Both the position numbers and the translations under genes were made by a program. From NCBI GenBank assembly GCA_030440445.1, contig CP098528.1:2418001-2482000 (forward strand): 64,000 nt of DNA, in the 5' to 3' direction. Shown piece by piece: positions 1 through 8,089 of the stretch (positions within the stretch are counted from its first letter, which is position 1; every line of letters begins with the position of its first letter). The notes beneath the pieces were generated by a model. The model was not told the origin of the DNA and made no database searches. It saw nothing but the letters and a program-made list of their open reading frames with translations. Source of the stretch: Halomonas sp. KG2. GTDB taxonomy: Bacteria > Pseudomonadota > Gammaproteobacteria > Pseudomonadales > Halomonadaceae.

Positions 1-186
1 TCCAATTAGAAGTATGTCCCCTGCTTGCGCATCATCAATCGTGCCAGTTCTGTACGGTCAGACGTGGTGCCACTAGCATTCTCGATGTACCAAGACGCTA
101 CCTTTGTTATCGTGTGTAAAAGCTTCTAAAATCTCCCTCGCACGGCTAGCATTTTGGTCTTCGGTTGAGGCACGAATAAAGGACAT
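1..186 (-). pseudogene. Decayed serine recombinase (resolvase/invertase) N-terminal remnant, cut by the window edge
   Basis: Reading the minus strand from 186, the first frame gives MSFIRASTEDQNASRAREIL, the typical start of a small serine recombinase with the catalytic serine in the RAST segment. The similarity continues in a second frame as SWYIENASGTTSDRTELARL, and in a third frame as AGDILLI up to base 1. At least two frameshifts therefore separate pieces that normally form one continuous catalytic domain of resolvases and DNA invertases. No intact reading frame remains, so it should be inactive. The rest of the gene lies outside the window. It marks the adjacent AT-rich patch as former mobile DNA. 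The family assignment rests on recognition of these conserved segments only. Confidence 0.7.
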
Positions 187-479
187 ACTGATAGGTTCCA
201 AACTGACTTTTTTCGTTGAGCCATACCTAATAGAATACGTCAAACATAAGTCTACACCATGTCCATAAATAGAGATTGAAAACTAAAATTAATCATTTAT
301 TATAAATATAGCAATTAATCACATCAACTCATAAAAATCACAAAAAGCACTTTTCTTTTGGCATCTATAGAGACTCGAAGCATAAGTTATGAATAAAACA
401 AAATAAATATCTAGAAACTAAAATAACAGCGTTTCACATGCTAAACTTAATAAGTATCCAAACAAAAAAGGAGTTAAAA

Positions 480-1865
480 ATGACATTAAAAAACAGCCTA
501 AGATTTGAGGCAACTTTATTAAAAAACGGCATCAGCTCGAAAGCCATACCAACCAAGCTAATATACGGCGAAAGTCAATATGATCAACCATGCATCGAAC
601 TATATCCTGAAAGCATCAATTATCATCAAGTTGCTTGTAACCTCGGATCAAGCAAGCTTATCGGCAAGAATATATTTGATAAAGAGGGAGAGCCTCACTT
701 AATAATAGAAGCAGAAAATATGATGCTTGGTGAAAACTCAAGCAATGGCTTTCCAGGAGAAAACTTTGTAAAAACAAAACCATTAAAAATAACTATCAAA
801 AACAAGATAAAACATTCTAACATCAGTATAAATGAATTAATATTTCGCTTTCATATTACGAAAAACAGCTTTTTAAACAGAGATATCATCTACTCCTTTG
901 ATGAGCGTGGAATTGTTAACATTGAGCCTAATAAAAAACTGGTTATTGAAGCAAATAACTTAATATTAGAGTTTGACTTTTACTATAGATCTAATATTTT
1001 TGGTGGAAAAATCACTCAAGAAATAGCTCATTTTATTGAGATCAAAACCAACCCCATAGCAAGCCTGGAAGAAAAAGGGGAAGAGCTATGCAGACTGATT
1101 GATGATATTCTTTTAATAGCTTCTTATGCAACCAGTAAACATACTGTTTGTTACATGTGGGAAGTTATATCAACTGATTGGCATGTTACACGCCATCGGG
1201 GCGATCGTGTTATGCCTGACCTTAACGATCGAGGGACAGTAACTTCTGAACGCAGGAACCACAATGATTTACCTTCTTTTATTTCAAAAGCTTATAACAA
1301 GCTCAAAAAACCAAGTTTCGATCATTCACTAAAGCTAGCATTTAACCACCTCGTCACCCCAAGTAGCAACTCTATCGAAATGAATTATCTACAAGCATTC
1401 ACATGCATTGAAAGCTTAATACTTAGCCATAGCAGAACAGATGGAAAAGAGTTTATAATTCCCAAAGGGGCCAAATGGAACTCTTTAAAGGGAAAAATTA
1501 AAAAAGCAATAAAAAATTATTATACAGAAAACGAACCAGATGAAAAAAGAAAAGAACGTTCTGAAATTTATAATAAATTAAATGGATTACATAGAAAATC
1601 CTTGGAAGTAGCCTATAATGATTTTATTTCCAACTATAAAATAAACACTGACGGCTTGACCCCCTTATCCTCTAATAAAGTTGAGTCTTTATCCAGCCTA
1701 AGAAATAAGCTTGTACATGGTGAACCATATGATGAAAACACAATAGAAAAAATAATATATTTTCAAAGGCATTTAGAAATCTTAATTGAGAGAAGCATAG
1801 ATGCAATTATTTCCAGAAGCAACTTTCAATACGCAATAGTTGAAGATAGAAATCGGTTACCTTAA
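480..1865 (+). CDS. HEPN-domain protein resembling ApeA-type abortive infection proteins
   Basis: A protein of 461 residues if started at ATG 480, which has AAGGAG seven bases upstream; an in-frame ATG at 438 has no such site. The N-terminal half is beta-rich and unrecognised, as in ApeA-like proteins. The C-terminal part is helical and ends with SLRNKLVHGE, in which R408-N409 and H413 match the Rx4-6H signature of HEPN ribonuclease domains. HEPN proteins of this shape are known from phage defence, where they cleave RNA on infection. The gene is clearly more AT-rich than the genes from 2.9 kb on and sits beside a broken recombinase, both signs of transfer. No partner gene is adjacent. The HEPN call is fairly safe, the ApeA-type call is inference. 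Confidence 0.6.
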   Translation: MTLKNSLRFEATLLKNGISSKAIPTKLIYGESQYDQPCIELYPESINYHQVACNLGSSKLIGKNIFDKEGEPHLIIEAENMMLGENSSNGFPGENFVKTKPLKITIKNKIKHSNISINELIFRFHITKNSFLNRDIIYSFDERGIVNIEPNKKLVIEANNLILEFDFYYRSNIFGGKITQEIAHFIEIKTNPIASLEEKGEELCRLIDDILLIASYATSKHTVCYMWEVISTDWHVTRHRGDRVMPDLNDRGTVTSERRNHNDLPSFISKAYNKLKKPSFDHSLKLAFNHLVTPSSNSIEMNYLQAFTCIESLILSHSRTDGKEFIIPKGAKWNSLKGKIKKAIKNYYTENEPDEKRKERSEIYNKLNGLHRKSLEVAYNDFISNYKINTDGLTPLSSNKVESLSSLRNKLVHGEPYDENTIEKIIYFQRHLEILIERSIDAIISRSNFQYAIVEDRNRLP

Positions 1866-2037
1866 ACAATCAAAGCACTACAGATAGCATTTCAAGAAGA
1901 TATTTTTGTAAGACTATAGGTATTACATTCTGAAATATCTTCTTTATTTTACAAATATTAACAATTAATTCTTTTTTTGAAAAAACTTGAAAAGCCTGTC
2001 ATAGATGATTAAGCGCTAAAGGAGGTAGTTGTAAAGA

Positions 2038-2495
2038 TTACTCTCGGATTAGTTTGGCATCGTCTATAGAGTAGCAATCAACCCTCATATATTGGCAGAT
2101 CAACGGCAGCAGACGAATAACGGTGTCTTTGTCGTCTAGCGCCTTTAAGCCAACACCTTGGACTAGATGAAATTGACGAGACGACTCAAAGAATTGGGAT
2201 AGCGTAGGGACAGGCTGTGAGCATCAGAAGGTTTTACGACGGGTCAAGAAGCGTCTATAGGGGCAGAATCAGGGGCGATACACACTTCTCTGTGCCCTAC
2301 CAATAGCTCTTGAGTTTCTTCCAGCAGCAACCTAGCGGCCTTTAAATAAAGTTTCTGATTTTGAGGGGTCGTCTTAATTCCGTCTTTCCAATGGCTACCC
2401 GAAGCGAGGCAGGAATAACTAAACGAAAATAGTAAATGACATGGCGAGATTTTAATAGGTAAAGTGAACTCATTTGTACAACAATTCTGTATCAC
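2038..2495 (-). pseudogene. Decayed coding debris of unknown family
   Basis: The stretch from 1866 to 2550 has no intact gene. On the minus strand an 83-codon frame (2495-2244) has a protein-like second half around KLYLKAARLLLEETQELL. After its stop, another minus frame from about 2207 to 2038 reads FESSRQFHLVQGVGLKALDD and ends with DDAKLIRE and a TAA stop. Both pieces look like real protein sequence interrupted by stops and a frame change. I do not recognise the family. It could be one broken gene or two pieces from the same lost element as the recombinase remnant. Bases 1866-2037 show nothing I can support. Confidence 0.3.
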
Positions 2496-2550
2496 TCAGG
2501 CTCAGAAGGCGAAATTTTTAAGCTCTTTAGATTGCTTAGGTAGAAATGGA

Positions 2551-2660
2551 GGCGGCCCCAAAAGCCACATCCCGGCACACGCAGCCACCACTACCGTTGC
2601 TCCCTTCCGGGCCTGGCGGGGTTTGCAGTTTAGCGTTGCGGGAGGACCTAAGGGGCCACC
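2551..2660 (-). ncRNA. ffs: 4.5S signal recognition particle RNA (bacterial small SRP RNA)
   Basis: The minus strand contains the strongly conserved SRP RNA core: CCCGCAACGCTAAACTG near the 5' side, then GCCAGGCCCGGAAGGGAGCA with the apical GGAAG tetraloop region, and GTGTGCCGGGATGTGGC on the 3' side. The ends pair (GGTGGCCCC with GGGGCCGCC), which sets the approximate boundaries. This RNA binds Ffh and targets membrane proteins to the Sec translocon. A short open frame on the plus strand over the same bases is an artefact. Exact ends are estimated from the terminal pairing. Confidence 0.92.
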
Positions 2661-2707
2661 ATAACGGCACACTCTGTTACTTCTAGGTGAGTGTACTGAT
2701 GCTGATG

Positions 2708-2784
2708 TGGTGGCTACGCCCTGATTTGAACAGGGGACCCCATCATTATGAGTGATGTGCTCTAACCAGCTGAGCTACGTAGCC
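2708..2784 (-). tRNA. tRNA-Met (elongator, anticodon CAT)
   Basis: The minus strand folds as a complete cloverleaf: acceptor GGCTACG with CGTAGCC, D arm with AGCTCAGCTGGTTAGAGC, anticodon loop CTCATAA giving CAT, and T arm with GTTCAAATC. The CCA end is encoded. The first acceptor pair is G-C, unlike the mismatched initiator tRNA, so it is read as elongator tRNA-Met. tRNA-Ile2 also carries a genomic CAT anticodon and cannot be fully excluded by eye. Confidence 0.9.
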
Positions 2785-2887
2785 TTTCCCTCATCAACGG
2801 GTGCAGATTATGCCTATCTTAACTATGAAAGGCAAGCCAAAAACGACCTGCCTTTCATTCAACTACCCTGTTAAGTGAATAGTGTGC

Positions 2888-3820
2888 TTATAAGGCTGCT
2901 TGGACTGCTGGCAGTGCTTCTTCGCCAGCTCGGGTAGTCACTCCTTCGAGCCATGCTGCTAACACATCATCGTTTTCATTGAGGTAACTGCGTGCTGCCT
3001 CTCGCGGGTCTACCCCATCGTCCATAATGGCACTCATCAGTTGGTTTTCCATCTCCAGGGTGAATGTCATATTTTTCAGCAATTCACCGACATTAGGGCA
3101 CGCTTCAACAAACCCCGCACGAGTATTGGTATGTACGGTTGCGCCCCCCAGGTTGGGGCCAAAATAGTCGCCAGCATCAGATAAATACGCCATATCAAAA
3201 TTAGTATTCATTGGATGCGGTTCCCAGCCTAAAAACACCATCCATTTCTCATTGGGTACCCTCGCGCGAAGCTCAGCCAGCATACCCGCCTCACTCGAAT
3301 CGACGACTTGCCAATCACCTAGCCCATAGGCGTTATCATCAATCATTTGCTCAATCAGCTCGTTACCATCATTGCCAGCTTCAATGCCGTGTAAACGCTG
3401 CTCAAACTGATCAGCATGCTCTGCCAGATCATTCACGGAGGTCACGCCCGCATCATAGACATATTGGGGCACTGCCAGGGTGTACTTAGCTCCCTCAAGG
3501 TTGACCACTAAGCGCTCAACCTCGCCGCGCTCGACATAGGGGTCGCTGATAGAGGCCATCGACGGCATCCAGTTGCCTAAGAAGACGTCAAAATCATTAT
3601 TACCCATGCCCGCATAAGCAATCGGCACCGAGACAGTATCGACACGCGTTTCATAGCCAAGTGCTTCCAGTACTTCACTGGCCAGTGCTGTCGTTGCTGT
3701 AATGTCAGTCCAGCCCACTTCTGCAAAGCGAACACTACTACACTCATTAGCATAGGCAGCTGCCGGCAAACAGGCAGTCAGCAGTAATGTACTTAGGCTT
3801 CGGGTGTATGTCCGTTTCAT
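2888..3820 (-). CDS. choX: Choline/betaine ABC transporter substrate-binding protein (ChoX-like)
   Basis: Periplasmic binding protein of 310 residues from the ATG at 3820, where a signal peptide starts (KRTYTRSLSTLLLTAC, cleavage probably after AYA). The frame extends further upstream but without a secretion signal. The mature start SSVRFAEVGWTDITATTA is characteristic of choline-binding ChoX/OpuAC-type proteins, as are aromatic positions such as the W in GNWMPSM and GWEPHPMN that would form the quaternary-amine box. It delivers choline to an importer, but no permease or ATPase gene is next to it, so the partners must be elsewhere. It diverges from betIBA across a BetI-like operator, so choline-responsive control is likely. 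Confidence 0.85.
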   Translation of the reverse strand: MKRTYTRSLSTLLLTACLPAAAYANECSSVRFAEVGWTDITATTALASEVLEALGYETRVDTVSVPIAYAGMGNNDFDVFLGNWMPSMASISDPYVERGEVERLVVNLEGAKYTLAVPQYVYDAGVTSVNDLAEHADQFEQRLHGIEAGNDGNELIEQMIDDNAYGLGDWQVVDSSEAGMLAELRARVPNEKWMVFLGWEPHPMNTNFDMAYLSDAGDYFGPNLGGATVHTNTRAGFVEACPNVGELLKNMTFTLEMENQLMSAIMDDGVDPREAARSYLNENDDVLAAWLEGVTTRAGEEALPAVQAAL

Positions 3821-3906
3821 ATTGATCTTCCCCATTATCGGTTTTATATGAACACGCCCTATACGTAATAGTCGTAGAGACGAGAAAACAACGCAGGCTT
3901 TTATTG

Positions 3907-3920
3907 ATTGAACGTTCAAT
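3907..3920. promoter_or_regulatory. Candidate BetI operator between choX and betI
   Basis: A perfect 14-base palindrome ATTGAACGTTCAAT lies between the divergent choX and betI starts, inside a TTGATTGAACGTTCAATAA context that resembles the BetI-binding sequence known from the E. coli bet promoters. It is 87 bases from the choX start and about 92 from the betI start, so one site could control both directions. Binding by BetI is inference. Confidence 0.6.
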
Positions 3921-4011
3921 AAAAAAATGTCATCATGCTCAGGTAATCATGCCTACTCCTGGTTTTCAAGGACAGGAGCCAATGGGCATTCAACGTCAGT
4001 AGGAGATAGCT

Positions 4012-4635
4012 GTGCCTAAGGTGGGAATGGAACCGATACGCCGCCAGCAGTTAATTAAGGCTACCATGGCGGCCATTGACGAAGTTGGTTTAGCAGAAGC
4101 AACCGTCATGCGAATTGCCCGTCATGCTGGCGTTTCAGCGGGCATTATTAGTCACTATTTTGGCGGCAAGGATGGCCTGCTGGAAGCAACAATGCGGCAG
4201 ATCTTGACCGATCTTAGTGATGCCGTTGCAGCACGCCGCCGTGCGTTAGAAGACGACTCCCCCCGCGCGCATATTGGCGCCATCATCGAAGGTAACTTTG
4301 ATCGCACCCAGGTGACCGGCCCCGCCGCCAAAACATGGCTCGCCTTTTGGGCTAGCAGCATGCATAAGCCCGTGCTTCAGCGGCTGCAGAATGTCAATGA
4401 TCGCCGTTTGTACGCCAACTTATGTCATCAATTCCAGCGTGTAATGCCCCGCGCAGACGCTCGCAATGCCGCCCGCGGGCTAGCCGCGATGATTGATGGT
4501 CTATGGCTGCGTGGTGCACTTACACCAGAAGGGCTCGACGCCGCTGAAGCGCGACATCTTGCGCACACCTATCTCGACCAATTGCTTATTCATCATGGAT
4601 GCCAGCAACGCGCATCCACTGCAGAAACACAGTAA
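4012..4635 (+). CDS. betI: TetR-family repressor of choline metabolism BetI
   Basis: A 207-residue TetR-type regulator, usual length for BetI (about 195-200). The N-terminal helix-turn-helix reads [20 protein letters not shown], typical of BetI, with the C-terminal ligand domain following. The start is GTG at 4012 preceded by AGGAG at 4001. It is the first gene of betIBA, with a 10-base gap to betB. In the known system BetI represses the operon and choline relieves repression. The palindrome upstream is its likely target. Confidence 0.93.
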   Translation: MPKVGMEPIRRQQLIKATMAAIDEVGLAEATVMRIARHAGVSAGIISHYFGGKDGLLEATMRQILTDLSDAVAARRRALEDDSPRAHIGAIIEGNFDRTQVTGPAAKTWLAFWASSMHKPVLQRLQNVNDRRLYANLCHQFQRVMPRADARNAARGLAAMIDGLWLRGALTPEGLDAAEARHLAHTYLDQLLIHHGCQQRASTAETQ

Positions 4636-4645
4636 GGAGACCAAC

Positions 4646-6115
4646 ATGGCCGCTCAAGATATTCAGCCACTTTATATTGATGGTCGTCCGGTAGACGCCT
4701 CTTCAGGCGAGACATTTACCGTTTCAAACCCCTACGATGGCAGCCTGCTTGCCACGATTGGCCAGGCAAGCCAAGCTGATGTCGATAGCGCTGTAGAAGC
4801 CGCTCAACGCGGACAGCGTCAATGGGCTTCGATGACGGGCATGGAGCGCTCACGTGTTCTGCTGCGCGCTGTTGCACTGTTAAGAGAACGAAACGATGAG
4901 CTTGCCGAGTTAGAAACTCAAAATACCGGCAAGCCTATTAGCGAAACCGCCAGTGTCGATATTGTGACGGGTGCCGATGCCTTGGAGTACTACGCAGGCC
5001 TTGCCCCCGCTATCGAAGGCAGCCAGATTCCGCTGCGTGATAGCTCCTTTGTGTATACCCGTCGCGAGCCACTCGGCGTCATTGGTGCCATTGGCGCCTG
5101 GAACTACCCCATTCAAATCGCCTGCTGGAAAGCCGCACCTGCGTTGGCAGCGGGCAACGCCATTGTCTTCAAACCCAGTGAAGTTACACCGCTATCCGCT
5201 ATCAAACTGGCTGAAATTTTCACTGAGGCAGGCCTACCTAACGGTGTTTTCAATGTCGTTCAAGGCGATGGCCGCGTTGGCGCAATGCTGACTGAGCACC
5301 CAGGTATCGCCAAGGTATCGTTTACTGGCGAAGTCGGCACGGGCAAAAAAGTGATGGCTGCTGCGGGTGGCTCTACGCTGAAAGATGTCACTATGGAACT
5401 AGGCGGTAAATCTCCGCTGATCGTGTTTGCCGATGCTGATTTAGATCGTGCCGCCGATGCCGCCATGATGGCCAACTTCTACTCCAGCGGACAAATCTGC
5501 ACTAATGGCACTCGCGTGTTCGTGGAGCACAGCGTGAAAGATGCCTTTGAGGCGAAGCTGGTTGAACGCGTTCAGCGTATCAAAGCGGGTGACCCGATGG
5601 ACCCCAGCGTTAACTTCGGCCCGCTAGTAAGCTTTGAACATCAGCAAAAAGTGCTTTCCTATATTGCCTTGGGTAAAGAGCAAGGCGCGCGAGTATTGGC
5701 AGGTGGCGATGCGTGGAATAGCGGTGATTGGTCGAAGGGTGCCTGGGCAGCCCCCACCATCTTTACCGATTGCACTGACGATATGCGCATCGTAAGAGAA
5801 GAGATTTTTGGCCCAGTAATGTCCGTACTTGCCTTTGAAGACGAAGACGACGTTATTCGTCGCGCCAATGACACCAAATACGGTCTAGCGGCGGGTGTGT
5901 TCAGCGAAAGCCTAAACCGTGCTCACCGGGTTATTCATCAGTTGGAAGCCGGCATTTGCTGGATCAACACCTGGGGCGAGTCACCTTCTGAAATGCCGGT
6001 AGGTGGTTACAAAGAGTCGGGCATTGGCCGCGAGAACGGCGTCGAGACGCTCAATCACTACACCCAGACCAAGTCGGTACAGATCGAGATGGGGCCATTT
6101 GAGTCGGTGTTCTAA
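4646..6115 (+). CDS. betB: Betaine aldehyde dehydrogenase
   Basis: NAD(P)-dependent aldehyde dehydrogenase of 489 residues oxidising betaine aldehyde to glycine betaine, the second step of osmoprotectant synthesis from choline. The ATG at 4646 has AAGGAG eight bases before it; the open frame runs further upstream inside betI and is not used. Catalytic Cys285 lies in [12 protein letters not shown] and the general-base Glu251 in MELGGKSP, both in the family's normal positions. The cofactor segment [20 protein letters not shown] is present. It follows betI closely and precedes betA after a 99-base gap that contains a hairpin. Confidence 0.95.
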   Translation: MAAQDIQPLYIDGRPVDASSGETFTVSNPYDGSLLATIGQASQADVDSAVEAAQRGQRQWASMTGMERSRVLLRAVALLRERNDELAELETQNTGKPISETASVDIVTGADALEYYAGLAPAIEGSQIPLRDSSFVYTRREPLGVIGAIGAWNYPIQIACWKAAPALAAGNAIVFKPSEVTPLSAIKLAEIFTEAGLPNGVFNVVQGDGRVGAMLTEHPGIAKVSFTGEVGTGKKVMAAAGGSTLKDVTMELGGKSPLIVFADADLDRAADAAMMANFYSSGQICTNGTRVFVEHSVKDAFEAKLVERVQRIKAGDPMDPSVNFGPLVSFEHQQKVLSYIALGKEQGARVLAGGDAWNSGDWSKGAWAAPTIFTDCTDDMRIVREEIFGPVMSVLAFEDEDDVIRRANDTKYGLAAGVFSESLNRAHRVIHQLEAGICWINTWGESPSEMPVGGYKESGIGRENGVETLNHYTQTKSVQIEMGPFESVF

Positions 6116-6120
6116 TCGAA

Positions 6121-6185
6121 GTAATGAACGCTCCCGGTAGGTATATCGAAGATAAGTACCCCTTTTATACCTACCGGCTCATTAC
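6121..6185 (+). repeat. Long imperfect hairpin in the betB-betA gap
   Basis: Arms CCGGTAGGTAT (6134-6144) and ATACCTACCGG (6167-6177) are exact complements. Outside them GTAATGA (6121-6127) pairs with TCATTAC (6179-6185), with six unpaired bases on the left and one on the right. The whole 99-base gap is therefore mostly one RNA stem-loop. No run of T follows, so it is not a standard terminator. It could set the betB/betA ratio by mRNA processing or stability (inference). Confidence 0.7.
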
Positions 6186-6214
6186 CCATCATTCGGCTCC
6201 TCCAAGGTAAAAGC

Positions 6215-7891
6215 ATGTCTCAATCACGCGAATTTGATTACATCATTATCGGTGCAGGCTCGGCCGGCAATGTACTGGCTACCCGCCTCACCGAAGACAG
6301 TGACGTCAGCGTTTTGCTGCTTGAAGCAGGCGGCCCCGATTACCGTTTCGATTTTCGCACCCAAATGCCTGCCGCACTGGCCTACCCGCTACAAGGCAAA
6401 CGCTACAACTGGGCATTTGAAACCGATCCCGAACCGTATATGGATGGCCGCCGTATGGAGTGTGGCCGTGGCAAAGGCCTGGGCGGCTCTTCACTGATCA
6501 ACGGCATGTGCTATATCCGTGGCAACGCCCTGGATTACGATAACTGGGCCAAGCAACCCGGCTTGGAAGAGTGGGATTACCTCAGCTGCCTGCCCTATTT
6601 CAAAAAGTGCGAAACCCGCGATATTGGCTCTAATGATTACCACGGCGGCGACGGCCCGGTCAGCGTGACCACGCCGAAAGCTGGCAATAATCCGCTTTAC
6701 CGCACATTTATCGAAGCGGGGAAACAGGCTGGCTACCCTGAAACCGAGGATGTTAACGGCTACCAGCAAGAGGGCTTTGGCCCTATGGACCGTTTCGTCA
6801 CACCCAAGGGGCGCCGTGCGTCGACTGCACGCGGTTACCTGGACACTGCCAAGCAGCGCAGCAACCTAACCATTGAAACCCACGCAGTCACCGATGTGAT
6901 TGAATTTGACGGCAAACGTGCCGTTGGCGTGCGTTACGAGCAGAAAGGTCAGCCACACAAGGCCCGCGCTCGCCGGGAAGTGCTGTTGTGTGGCGGTGCC
7001 ATTGCCTCACCACAGATTCTTCAGCGCTCTGGCGTAGGCAACCCCGAATGGCTTCGGGAATTAGGCATTTCAGTCGTCCATGAGCTACCCGGCGTAGGCG
7101 AGAATCTCCAGGACCACCTTGAGATGTACATTCAGTACGAATGCAAAGAGCCTATTTCGCTGTATCCGGCGCTGAAATGGTACAACCAGCCGAAAATTGG
7201 TGCCGAGTGGTTATTTAAAGGCACTGGCGTTGGCGCCAGCAACCAGTTTGAATCCTGCGGATTTATTCGTAGCAATGATGCGGAAGAGTGGCCAAACCTG
7301 CAGTACCACTTCCTGCCCATCGCGATCAGTTACAACGGTAAAAGCGCCGTCCAGGCACATGGCTTCCAGGCTCACGTTGGCTCGATGCGTTCGGAAAGCC
7401 GTGGACGAATTCGCTTAACCTCGAAAGACCCACACGCGGCACCCAGCATCTTGTTTAACTACATGGCCAAAGAGAAAGATTGGCAAGAGTTCCGCGATGC
7501 GATTCGCTTAACCCGCGATATCATCGCGCAACCAGCGTTTGATAAGTACCGTGGCCGTGAAATTTCACCTGGCCCTAGCGTACAAAGTGATGAAGAACTC
7601 GACAACTTCGTCAAGCAACACGCTGAAACGGCTTATCACCCGTGTGGCAGTTGCCGCATGGGCGAAGGTGAGATGGCAGTGACCGATAGCCAAGGCCGTG
7701 TACATGGGCTCGAAGGCCTGCGCGTCGTCGATGCCTCGCTGTTCCCGGTGATCCCTACCGGCAACCTAAACGCGCCGACTATTATGCTGGCGGAGAAAAT
7801 TGCTGACCGCATCCGTGGACGTGAATCTTTGCCACGCGCCAAGGTGGATTATTACGTCGCTCACGGCGCACCCGCTAAACAGGCTTCGTAG
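6215..7891 (+). CDS. betA: Choline dehydrogenase
   Basis: FAD-dependent GMC-family oxidoreductase of 558 residues, the family's normal length, oxidising choline to betaine aldehyde at the membrane. The N-terminal dinucleotide fold reads [20 protein letters not shown]. The GMC signature [15 protein letters not shown] follows, and the catalytic histidine is H475 in [10 protein letters not shown]. The ATG at 6215 has CAAGG ahead of it and matches the start of known BetA proteins. It is the last gene of betIBA and is followed by a strong terminator. Confidence 0.95.
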   Translation: MSQSREFDYIIIGAGSAGNVLATRLTEDSDVSVLLLEAGGPDYRFDFRTQMPAALAYPLQGKRYNWAFETDPEPYMDGRRMECGRGKGLGGSSLINGMCYIRGNALDYDNWAKQPGLEEWDYLSCLPYFKKCETRDIGSNDYHGGDGPVSVTTPKAGNNPLYRTFIEAGKQAGYPETEDVNGYQQEGFGPMDRFVTPKGRRASTARGYLDTAKQRSNLTIETHAVTDVIEFDGKRAVGVRYEQKGQPHKARARREVLLCGGAIASPQILQRSGVGNPEWLRELGISVVHELPGVGENLQDHLEMYIQYECKEPISLYPALKWYNQPKIGAEWLFKGTGVGASNQFESCGFIRSNDAEEWPNLQYHFLPIAISYNGKSAVQAHGFQAHVGSMRSESRGRIRLTSKDPHAAPSILFNYMAKEKDWQEFRDAIRLTRDIIAQPAFDKYRGREISPGPSVQSDEELDNFVKQHAETAYHPCGSCRMGEGEMAVTDSQGRVHGLEGLRVVDASLFPVIPTGNLNAPTIMLAEKIADRIRGRESLPRAKVDYYVAHGAPAKQAS

Positions 7892-7919
7892 CTCACTCAC
7901 ACCTGTATGCAACACGCTA

Positions 7920-7952
7920 AACGCCATGGCCACTCGCCATGGCGTTTTTTTA
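7920..7952 (+). terminator. Rho-independent terminator after betA
   Basis: Stem ACGCCATGGC / GCCATGGCGT with a five-base loop, directly followed by a run of T. It lies 29 bases after the betA stop. Confidence 0.9.
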
Positions 7953-8035
7953 TGGCCTATTTACGCTACAGTAAAGAGACTATAGCGAATGTATAAGAGT
8001 GAAATGCTTGCACTGATATAGGTGACTCTGACAAT

Positions 8036-8055
8036 ATTCAAACATACGTTTAAAT
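8036..8055. promoter_or_regulatory. Candidate fatty-acid regulator (PsrA/FadR-like) operator upstream of fadE
   Basis: ATTCAAAC-ATAC-GTTTAAAT is an inverted repeat matching at seven of eight pairs, 35 bases before the fadE start. It resembles the CAAAC-N-GTTTG pattern described for PsrA in Pseudomonas. Which regulator binds is inference. Confidence 0.45.
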
Positions 8056-8089
8056 ACGTCTACAATTAACCACCCACGGAGAAACATCC

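Noticed and set aside
2464..2664. 66-codon plus-strand open frame
   Set aside because: It lies almost entirely over the 4.5S SRP RNA on the opposite strand, whose conserved core explains the sequence.
4493..4645. Longer N-terminus for BetB reaching back into betI
   Set aside because: The extension has no similarity to the family, while ATG 4646 has a proper AAGGAG and begins at the usual place.
5260..5475. Minus-strand frames inside betB, betA, fadE and other long genes
   Set aside because: They are frame shadows of well-supported genes, without ribosome binding sites or recognisable protein features.
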